From Rodentibacter ratti (lineage in GTDB: Bacteria; Pseudomonadota; Gammaproteobacteria; Enterobacterales; Pasteurellaceae), in assembly GCF_002000485.1 (NCBI RefSeq), contig NZ_MLAJ01000005.1:255893-319892 (forward strand): a DNA stretch of 64,000 nt, read 5' to 3'. The translations under genes and the position numbers were made by a program. The notes beneath the pieces were generated by a model. That model worked only from the letters and a program-made list of their open reading frames with translations. It ran no database searches and was not told the origin of the DNA. This document shows positions 57,878 to 64,000 of the stretch, piece after piece. Within the stretch, counting starts at the first letter, position 1. Every line of letters begins with the position of its first letter.

Positions 57878-58363
57878 ATGAAAATTTTTATTATGCGCCA
57901 TGGTGAAGCCGAAGTGATGGCAAAGACTGACAAAGATCGTCGTTTAACAGAATATGGAAAGAAACAAGCTTTCGCCCAAGGCGAGTGGTTGAAAAATAAT
58001 GCAAGATCAACATCAGTTCCATTTAACCGTATATTGGTAAGCCCCTATCAACGTGCTTTGGAAACTTTTGAACAAGTTAATTTAGCATTTGGTTCAACGC
58101 TACAACCTCATTTAGAAATTTGGCAAGGGATTACACCTTATGGCTCGGCAGAATTAGTCACAGATTATTTGTTAGTACTGGAAAAGGAAGGAGTCGATTC
58201 CGTGCTTCTTATTTCCCATTTGCCATTAGTCGGAGAGATTGTGGCAGAGCTTTATGGTAAACGAAATCCGATTAGTTTTTATCCGGCAACCATTGCTCAA
58301 ATAGGTTGGCAGAATGAAAAAGGGGAAATCATGAGCTATAGCTATCCACCTGAAATACTTTAA
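57878..58363 (+). CDS. sixA: Phosphohistidine phosphatase SixA
   Basis: SixA dephosphorylates HPt/histidine-phosphoproteins of the phosphorelay and PTS-Ntr type. The 161 residues equal E. coli SixA. The RHG motif is in MKIFIMRHGEAE (R7, H8), and the second His in LLISHLPLVGE. It starts after TTAGGAAAG behind the glmM terminator. Confidence 0.9.
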   Translation: MKIFIMRHGEAEVMAKTDKDRRLTEYGKKQAFAQGEWLKNNARSTSVPFNRILVSPYQRALETFEQVNLAFGSTLQPHLEIWQGITPYGSAELVTDYLLVLEKEGVDSVLLISHLPLVGEIVAELYGKRNPISFYPATIAQIGWQNEKGEIMSYSYPPEIL

Positions 58364-58605
58364 TTTGTATAAAAGATGGACATTTTAGATCTTTGTTTTC
58401 TTTACAAAAAATAAATTTTAAAATGGGAACTTTTTAAAAATTATTTTAATTTCAATTAATTAGAGCTAATAATTAAGGTTGGAAACAGTTGTTTTATTTC
58501 TATGAAATGTAAATTTTGTTTTCGACCATTTTATTTTTTCGTAAACTATACTTCGCATAAGGCAAATATGCTTTGTTAATTTATTTACTCAATTAGGAGA
58601 TTAAA
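58364..58605 (+). promoter_or_regulatory. AT-rich promoter region of the repetitive lipoprotein gene
   Basis: This 242-bp spacer has no coding frame. A TATACT -10 in GTAAACTATACTTCG (near 58546) lies about 55 bp before the gene, with no strong -35. A strong TTAGGAGA site precedes the ATG. Confidence 0.45.
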
Positions 58606-59172
58606 ATGAAAAAGACAGTATTAGCAACATTAGTGTTAGGCGCAAGTTTAGCCATCACAGGTTGTTTTGATAAACAAGAAACAACACAAAAAATTGAAGC
58701 TGCAAAAGAGGCGACAGCCAATGCGGCAGCTGAAGTAAAAGATGCGGCAGTAAGTGTGGCGTCGGATGTTAAAGATTCTGCAAAACAAGCGGCTTCAGAT
58801 GTTAAAGATGCAGCAAAACAAGCAGTTTCTGATGCGAAAGATGCAACAATGAATGCCGTAGATTCTGCAAAATCTGCAGCAGTAGAGGCAAAAGATAAAG
58901 CTGTAGAAAAAGCAACTGAAATGAAAGATGCGGCAGTAAGCAAAGCTGAAGAAGCGGGAGAAGCTGCAAAAGCTAAAGTTGCAGAAGTTAAGGATTCTGC
59001 GATGGAAAAAATGGCAGAAATGAAAGATGCTGTGAATAACAAAGCATCTGAAATGAAAGACGCAGCTGCAGAAAAAATGAATTCAGCAAAAGATGCAATG
59101 TCTTCAATGAAAGAATCTGCAACTGAAAAATCGGCTGAAGCTGTAGATGCAGTGAAAGACGCAGCAAAATAA
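58606..59172 (+). CDS. Repetitive, LEA-like helical lipoprotein
   Basis: 188 residues. The signal peptide ends in a lipobox with the acylated Cys at 20 (AITGC). The rest is almost all Ala, Lys, Glu, Asp and Met in repeats of about 11 (KDAAVSVASDV, KDSAKQAASDV, KDAAKQAVSDA, KDATMNAVDSA). This is the periodicity of LEA/apolipophorin-type amphipathic helices. There is no globular domain, no other Cys and no Trp. Known LEA-like proteins protect membranes or proteins under stress, but here the job is not known. The lack of Asp after C20 suggests the outer membrane. Confidence 0.88.
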   Translation: MKKTVLATLVLGASLAITGCFDKQETTQKIEAAKEATANAAAEVKDAAVSVASDVKDSAKQAASDVKDAAKQAVSDAKDATMNAVDSAKSAAVEAKDKAVEKATEMKDAAVSKAEEAGEAAKAKVAEVKDSAMEKMAEMKDAVNNKASEMKDAAAEKMNSAKDAMSSMKESATEKSAEAVDAVKDAAK

Positions 59173-59188
59173 TTTTATAAAATTGAAG

Positions 59189-59225
59189 AAATCCCTATAG
59201 GTGTTGTCCCGTGGGGATTTTCTTT
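59189..59225 (+). terminator. Terminator of the repetitive lipoprotein gene
   Basis: AAATCCC pairs with GGGATTT across an 18-base loop, followed by TCTTT. It is moderate in strength. Confidence 0.65.
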
Positions 59226-59238
59226 ATGGGGCAATCAG

Positions 59239-59505
59239 ATGCTATGCGCGATTTATAAAAGTAAGAAAAAACCGGGGAGTTACCTTTATATTAAAAAACG
59301 TGATGATTTCTCTGCTGTTCCCTGCCATTTATTAGAACATTTTGGTAAACCTGAGATTGTGATGATGTTTAATTTATCCGGTAATAAGCCGCTTCATCAG
59401 GCTGATAAAAATGAAGTGGAGGAAAAAATTAAATCACAGGGTTTTTATTTACAAATACCAAAACAGGATGATGGATTATTTAATAGTTTGAGTGAAATAA
59501 AATAA
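59239..59505 (+). CDS. ycgL: YcgL-domain protein
   Basis: 88 residues of the small cytosolic YcgL family ([18 protein letters not shown], then [17 protein letters not shown]). The family has a known fold but no firm function. The gene follows a terminator and lies convergent with can. Confidence 0.88.
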   Translation: MLCAIYKSKKKPGSYLYIKKRDDFSAVPCHLLEHFGKPEIVMMFNLSGNKPLHQADKNEVEEKIKSQGFYLQIPKQDDGLFNSLSEIK

Positions 59506-59530
59506 TCCTTGATTCTTTAAATCCTAAAAT

Positions 59531-59562
59531 AAAAAGTGCGGTCAATTTTAACCGCACTTTTT
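59531..59562. terminator. Bidirectional terminator between ycgL and can
   Basis: AAAAAGTGCGGT and ACCGCACTTTTT are a perfect 12-bp stem with an 8-base loop, made of two uptake signals. Confidence 0.88.
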
Positions 59563-59572
59563 ATTCAATATA

Positions 59573-60247
59573 TCATTCCTTTTTTAGGATATCTTCTTCA
59601 CCTAAGGTGAGTAAGCGGGCGATGGCGTTACGATAAGAAATTTCAAGGCTTTCACGACTTGTAGCCATCACACCTTGATCAACTAAAAATCCATCATTTA
59701 CATCATACACCCAGCCGTGTAAAGAAAGTTTTTGTCCTCGTTCCCAAGCACTTTTTATAATGGAAGAACGACCAAGATTATAAACCTGTTCATTGACATT
59801 AATTTTGGTCAACATATCGGCACGTTTTTCCGGTGAAAGTTTTCCAAGTAGATGGCTATGTTTAAACCAAATATCACGAATATGGAGTAGCCAATTATTA
59901 ATTAAACCGAGATCTTGATCTGCCATGGCGGCTTTGATGCCACCACAATTGGTATGTCCACAAATGATAATATGCTCAATCTTTAATACATCAACTGCAT
60001 ATTGCACAACAGAAAGGCAATTGAGATCGGTATGAATAACTTGATTTGCCACATTACGATGAACAAATAATTCACCAGGCTCTAAATTTGTCAGCTTTTC
60101 TGCAGGAACACGACTATCAGAACAGCCAATCCAAAGATAATGAGGGGTTTGATGATCGGCAAGTTCTTTAAAATAAGTGGAATTTTCCTCTTTCATTCGT
60201 TGTGCCCAGCTTAAATTATTGGCAAAAAGCTGTTCAATTTTTTTCAT
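59573..60247 (-). CDS. can: Beta-carbonic anhydrase (type II, HICA-like)
   Basis: This enzyme interconverts CO2 and bicarbonate and supplies bicarbonate to biosynthesis. The ATG at 60247 has an AAGGAAA site and gives 224 residues. The zinc ligands are C42, D44, H98 and C101. W39, R64 and Y181, the triad of the non-catalytic bicarbonate site of the H. influenzae enzyme, are all kept at the same positions. It should thus show the same bicarbonate inhibition. It follows asnS on the minus strand behind an uptake-signal hairpin. Confidence 0.96.
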   Translation of the reverse strand: MKKIEQLFANNLSWAQRMKEENSTYFKELADHQTPHYLWIGCSDSRVPAEKLTNLEPGELFVHRNVANQVIHTDLNCLSVVQYAVDVLKIEHIIICGHTNCGGIKAAMADQDLGLINNWLLHIRDIWFKHSHLLGKLSPEKRADMLTKINVNEQVYNLGRSSIIKSAWERGQKLSLHGWVYDVNDGFLVDQGVMATSRESLEISYRNAIARLLTLGEEDILKKE

Positions 60248-60276
60248 TTTACTTTCCTTAAAATAATAAAAATTTA

Positions 60277-60296
60277 ACCGCACAAAAAAGTGCGGT
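60277..60296 (-). terminator. Uptake-signal hairpin between asnS and can
   Basis: ACCGCAC-AAAAAA-GTGCGGT is a 7-bp stem after asnS on the minus strand. The T-run after it is weak. Confidence 0.55.
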
Positions 60297-60316
60297 CAAA
60301 TTATCTCCATTTTTGA

Positions 60317-61720
60317 TTAAAAATTTGCATTACGCGGTGTGCGAGGGAATGGGATTACATCACGAATATTTTGTACCCCAGTAACATACACAATGAGACG
60401 TTCAAAGCCAAGTCCAAAGCCGGAGTGAGGCACTGTACCGTATTTACGAAGATCTCGATACCAATAGTAATCTTGTGGATTTAAGCCCATTTCTTCCATG
60501 CGTTTATCCAGTACTTCTAAACGTTCTTCGCGTTGTGAACCACCGATAATTTCACCAATTCCTGGTGCTAACACATCCATTGCCGCAACCGTTTTACCAT
60601 CATCGTTTAAACGCATATAGAAGGCTTTGATATCTTTCGGATAGTTTTTTACTACAACCGGAGATTTGAAATATTCTTCCGCTAAATAGCGTTCATGCTC
60701 AGAAGAAAGATCAATTCCCCAAGAAACAGGGAATTCAAATTTTTTACCAGATTTTAATAATACTTCGATAGCATCTGTATAATCAATTTGAGCAAAGTCA
60801 GAATTCACAAAGTTTTCTAAACGGGTAATGACATCTTTATCAACGTGTTTCTCAAAGAAACTAAGATCATCTTTGCGTTCGGCCAATACTGCACGGAAAA
60901 CATATTTCAACATGTCTTCGGCAAGTTTTGCATTATCTTCTAAAGTTGCGAAAGCAACTTCGGGTTCAACCATCCAAAATTCCGCAAGATGACGGGTTGT
61001 GTTAGAGTTTTCTGCACGGAAAGTAGGACCGAAAGTATAAATTTTACTTAATGCACAAGCATAGGTTTCACCGTTTAGCTGACCGGAAACCGTTAAGAAA
61101 GATTCTTTGCCAAAGAAATCTTGACTAAAATCGACCGCACCTTTTTCATCGCGTGGAAGATTTTCGAGATCTAAAGTGGAAACACGAAACATTTCACCGG
61201 CGCCTTCTGTGTCTGAGGCAGTAATGAGTGGGGTTGCAACCCAGTAAAAACCTTGTTCGTGGAAGAAACGATGAATCGCTTGTGCTAAACAATGGCGTAC
61301 ACGTGCTACAGCACCGATAATATTGGTACGTGGACGTAAATGTGCGACTTCGCGTAAATATTCGATAGAATGGCGTTTTGCAGCCATCGGATAAGAATCA
61401 GGATCTTCTACAAAACCTGCTACTTCGACTTTTTCAGCTTGTAATTCAACAGCTTGACCTTCTGCCGGTGATTCAACGACTTTACCTGTCACAACCACGG
61501 AACAACCGGTTGTAAGACGTAAGATTTCGTTTTCATAATTTTCAATATCGTTGTTGATAATTGCTTGGATAGGATCAAAACAAGAGCCGTCATATACCGC
61601 TAAGAATGATAGCCCGGCTTTAGAATCGCGACGAGTGCGAACCCAACCGCGTACTGTAACGGTTTCACCTATTGAGACTTTTCCTTGTAGTACATCAACA
61701 ATTGATGCAATTTTAGACAT
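60317..61720 (-). CDS. asnS: Asparaginyl-tRNA synthetase
   Basis: A class II synthetase of 467 residues, with an OB-fold anticodon domain at the N-terminus ([18 protein letters not shown]) and class II motifs ([48 protein letters not shown]). It ends with the usual [10 protein letters not shown]. AsnS rather than AspS is indicated by the short length and the motif details. Confidence 0.97.
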   Translation of the reverse strand: MSKIASIVDVLQGKVSIGETVTVRGWVRTRRDSKAGLSFLAVYDGSCFDPIQAIINNDIENYENEILRLTTGCSVVVTGKVVESPAEGQAVELQAEKVEVAGFVEDPDSYPMAAKRHSIEYLREVAHLRPRTNIIGAVARVRHCLAQAIHRFFHEQGFYWVATPLITASDTEGAGEMFRVSTLDLENLPRDEKGAVDFSQDFFGKESFLTVSGQLNGETYACALSKIYTFGPTFRAENSNTTRHLAEFWMVEPEVAFATLEDNAKLAEDMLKYVFRAVLAERKDDLSFFEKHVDKDVITRLENFVNSDFAQIDYTDAIEVLLKSGKKFEFPVSWGIDLSSEHERYLAEEYFKSPVVVKNYPKDIKAFYMRLNDDGKTVAAMDVLAPGIGEIIGGSQREERLEVLDKRMEEMGLNPQDYYWYRDLRKYGTVPHSGFGLGFERLIVYVTGVQNIRDVIPFPRTPRNANF

Positions 61721-61857
61721 ATAAACCTCTAAGTGTAAAAATATGGGATAAAAAAGTGCGCTTAGTTTACCTTAAATCCCGAAATTTTCCATAAAAAGTT
61801 AGAGCTTGACGCCGGACTCAAGTAGAATATCCGGACCATAATTAGAGGAGAGTATTT

Positions 61858-62916
61858 ATGTGGTCAGATATTTTAACCGGGTACAGTATTTTTATTTTAG
61901 AAATTTTAACAATTTTACTTGTTATCGCCGCGATTGCAGCATTTATTATTTCTGCTCGACGGAGTAAGGAAGCTGAACAAGGTGAACTGGTAATTACTAA
62001 TTTATCAGAGGATTTTGAAGATAGAGTCAAATATTTACGTGATTTTAATTTATCAGATGAAGAATTGAAACAGCAAAAAAAATCAGAAAAGAAAGCGGAA
62101 AAACAAAAAGCAAAAGATTTAAAAGCAAAATTAAAAAAGGGAGAGCCTCTTGAGAAACCTAAACCGTGCGTTTATGTTTTAGATTTTAAAGGGGATATTT
62201 CAGCCTCGCAAACAACCGCACTTCGTGAGGAAATTTCAGCTATTTTGAATGTAACCAAGCCTGATGATGAAGTATTATTACGCTTAGAAAGTCCCGGTGG
62301 CGTTGTGCATGGATATGGTTTGGCTGCTTCACAATTAGCGCGTTTAAAACAAAAAGGAATTAAATTAACCGTTGCGATTGATAAAGTCGCAGCAAGTGGT
62401 GGTTATATGATGGCTTGTGTCGCAGATAAAATTATTGCGGCACCTTTTGCTATTATCGGTTCAATTGGTGTTGTCGCTCAAATACCGAATATCCATCGAC
62501 TATTAAAAAAACATGATGTTGATGTTGATGTGATGACTGCAGGGGAATTTAAACGCACAGTAACAATGTTGGGAGAAAATACAGAAAAAGGCAAACAAAA
62601 ATTCCAACAAGAATTGGAAGAAACTCACGAATTATTTAAGCAATTTGTTCACCAGAATCGACCGCACTTAGATGTTAATAAAGTTGCGACCGGTGAGCAT
62701 TGGTTTGGTACGCAAGCCTTAGAATTACAATTGGTAGATGGTATTTCTACCAGTGATGATCTCTTACTTGATATGATGAAAGATAAATCGGTTATCAGTG
62801 TGAACTATAAGATTAAAAAGCCATTTTTAAAAAAATTAGGGCAACAGGCAGAAGAAAGTGCTAATGCACTTATTCAGCGTTATGTGAATAAGACCTCTCG
62901 GGATTTTATTCATTAA
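61858..62916 (+). CDS. sohB: Inner-membrane serine protease SohB (S49 family)
   Basis: SohB is a SppA-like protease. The 352 residues have one N-terminal membrane helix (about 9-31), a charged Lys/Glu-rich linker (about 62-100, KKSEKKAEKQKAKDLKAKLKK), and the S49 domain. The catalytic Ser is in DKVAASGGYMMACVAD with the partner Lys further on in EFKRTVTMLGENTEKGK. The start follows GGAGAG. It stands alone. Confidence 0.93.
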   Translation: MWSDILTGYSIFILEILTILLVIAAIAAFIISARRSKEAEQGELVITNLSEDFEDRVKYLRDFNLSDEELKQQKKSEKKAEKQKAKDLKAKLKKGEPLEKPKPCVYVLDFKGDISASQTTALREEISAILNVTKPDDEVLLRLESPGGVVHGYGLAASQLARLKQKGIKLTVAIDKVAASGGYMMACVADKIIAAPFAIIGSIGVVAQIPNIHRLLKKHDVDVDVMTAGEFKRTVTMLGENTEKGKQKFQQELEETHELFKQFVHQNRPHLDVNKVATGEHWFGTQALELQLVDGISTSDDLLLDMMKDKSVISVNYKIKKPFLKKLGQQAEESANALIQRYVNKTSRDFIH

Positions 62917-63115
62917 GTTTTTTAGATTTACATTACTTTACAAAAATCATTGTAAATAGAATACTTTACTCATAGTTTAATATTTACAAAGTTGGCTTTT
63001 ACTATTAGTATAACCTCCCGAAACTTTTATAGTTTTCTCACTTAGAATTAGTAAAGTTTAGTTATGTGTTTCTTGTCTACAAGAATGACACTTTTAACGG
63101 TTAAAAGGTAAAAAC
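62917..63115 (+). promoter_or_regulatory. Promoter region of the OmpA-type lipoprotein gene
   Basis: The spacer has no coding frame. TTTACAA-N6-TTGTAAA at 62937-62956 is a perfect 7-bp inverted repeat, which could be an operator or a weak terminator of sohB. A strong AAAAGGTAAAA site precedes the ATG at 63116. Confidence 0.45.
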
Positions 63116-63976
63116 ATGAAATTATCTCGTATTTTATTATCTGCTGCTGCCGTTGCAACGCTTGCAGCTTGCGGTAACTTAAGCAAAGTTACTTCAGAAG
63201 GTATGCCTGAATATAAAGATGTTGATGGTGTTCAAGTACCACAACTTGTATGGCCAAAAATTGATAATTCTGGCTTCAACCATGATGGTAGCCAATTTGG
63301 TTCATGGCCAAACTGGGATAATGTTCGCATGATCGAACGTGGTATGAACAAAGACCAACTCTATAATTTGATTGGTCGTCCACACTTCTCTGAAGGTTTA
63401 TATGGTGTGGAAGAATGGGACTATGCATTTAACTATCGTGAAAACGGTGTGCATAAAATCTGCCAATATAAAATCTTATTTGACAAAAATCATAACGCCC
63501 AAAGTTTCTTCTGGTATCCAAACGGATGTAATGGTAATGCTGCATATAGTCTAAGTGGCGATTTCTTATTTGACTTCGATAAAGATGTATTGACTCCACG
63601 TGGTAAAGAAGTAGTTGACAATGTTGCGGCACAATTAAAATCAGCCAATGCTAAAGAGGTTAAAGTTGCAGGTTATACTGACCGTTTAGGTTCTGATGCT
63701 TATAATATGGATCTTTCTCAACGTCGTGCAAATCGTGTTAAAGCACGTTTAATTGAAGATGGCGTAACAGCTCAGATCACAGCTATTGGTTACGGTAAAA
63801 ATCCACAAGTTAAAGCTTGTGAAGGTTTCCGCCACGCAAGTAAAGAAGAAAAAGATTGTTTACGTCCTAACCGTCGTGTAGAAATCACCTCTTCTGGCTC
63901 TTTAATGAAATTACATCAAGAAGTAAACCAAATGAATGGTGGTACACAAGGTCCAGCACCGCTTTATCAAAAATAA
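63116..63976 (+). CDS. Outer-membrane lipoprotein with BamE-like and OmpA-like domains
   Basis: 286 residues. The signal peptide ends in a lipobox (LAACG, Cys at 19). Residues about 65-135 resemble the BamE/SmpA fold (MIERGMNKDQLYNLIGRPHF, EEWDYAFNYRE). Residues about 145-260 are an OmpA C-terminal peptidoglycan-binding domain (LFDFDKDVLTPRGKEVVDN, AGYTDRLGSDAYNMDLSQRRA, NRRVEI). It should link the outer membrane to the cell wall. The codons look like those of an abundant protein. It ends 24 bases before the window edge. Confidence 0.9.
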   Translation: MKLSRILLSAAAVATLAACGNLSKVTSEGMPEYKDVDGVQVPQLVWPKIDNSGFNHDGSQFGSWPNWDNVRMIERGMNKDQLYNLIGRPHFSEGLYGVEEWDYAFNYRENGVHKICQYKILFDKNHNAQSFFWYPNGCNGNAAYSLSGDFLFDFDKDVLTPRGKEVVDNVAAQLKSANAKEVKVAGYTDRLGSDAYNMDLSQRRANRVKARLIEDGVTAQITAIGYGKNPQVKACEGFRHASKEEKDCLRPNRRVEITSSGSLMKLHQEVNQMNGGTQGPAPLYQK

Positions 63977-64000
63977 TTTTGATTAAGTAAAAATCCACCT

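Noticed and set aside
58593..59042. 149-codon minus-strand frame rich in Ala and Ser
   Set aside because: It is the antisense shadow of the repetitive lipoprotein; repeats keep stops out of this frame.

Overview
The window looks like chromosome from a member of the Pasteurellaceae that carries the Haemophilus influenzae-type DNA uptake signal. The 9-mer AAGTGCGGT and its complement occur dozens of times, often as inverted pairs that double as terminators. Most genes are of H. influenzae type: recB-recD, ureABCEFGD, purEK, ppc-purR-dapD, tehB-metG-mrp, rlmE-ftsH-folP-glmM and a Haemophilus-type carbonic anhydrase. A urease-positive genus such as Rodentibacter or Haemophilus fits, but the species cannot be fixed from sequence reading alone.

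Layout. 1-8.4 kb: 5' part of a YdbH-like envelope gene (minus strand), then recB, recD and grxB. 8.5-10.1 kb: dps and a cAMP-CRP-controlled cdd. 10.2-16.5 kb: urease operon on the minus strand (ureA, B, C, then an inserted dinD, then ureE, F, G, D), with a hairpin-rich repeat between ureF and ureG. 16.7-35.6 kb: housekeeping block (aspC, purEK with a PurR box, pepN, lysO, a CytX-like transporter, a dsDNA-mimic protein, ppc, purR, a 26-residue YnhF-like membrane protein, dapD, tehB, metG, mrp, add).

35.7-46.5 kb is an AT-rich accessory island. It has four small unrecognised genes, mostly membrane proteins, diverging from an XRE regulator across a matched 14-bp inverted repeat. Next is a zinc-less class III sirtuin with its own terminator. 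Then comes a tightly packed plus-strand cluster: a free-standing FtsK-gamma winged helix, an unknown protein, a cytoplasmic leucine-rich-repeat protein, a second and divergent Sir2 protein, a PP2C phosphatase, two DUF262 proteins (the second with a DUF1524 HNH-like nuclease end) and an unknown protein. I think this cluster is the best candidate for an undescribed system, probably defence or conflict related. That function is inference.

46.5-64 kb returns to core genome: kdsC-kdsD, the RNase P RNA gene, a secreted phytase-like esterase, dacB, greA with a GraL-like leader terminator, yhbY, rlmE-ftsH-folP-glmM-sixA, a repetitive helical lipoprotein, ycgL, can, asnS, sohB and an OmpA-type lipoprotein with a BamE-like domain. 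No tRNA, CRISPR array, insertion sequence or prophage was seen.
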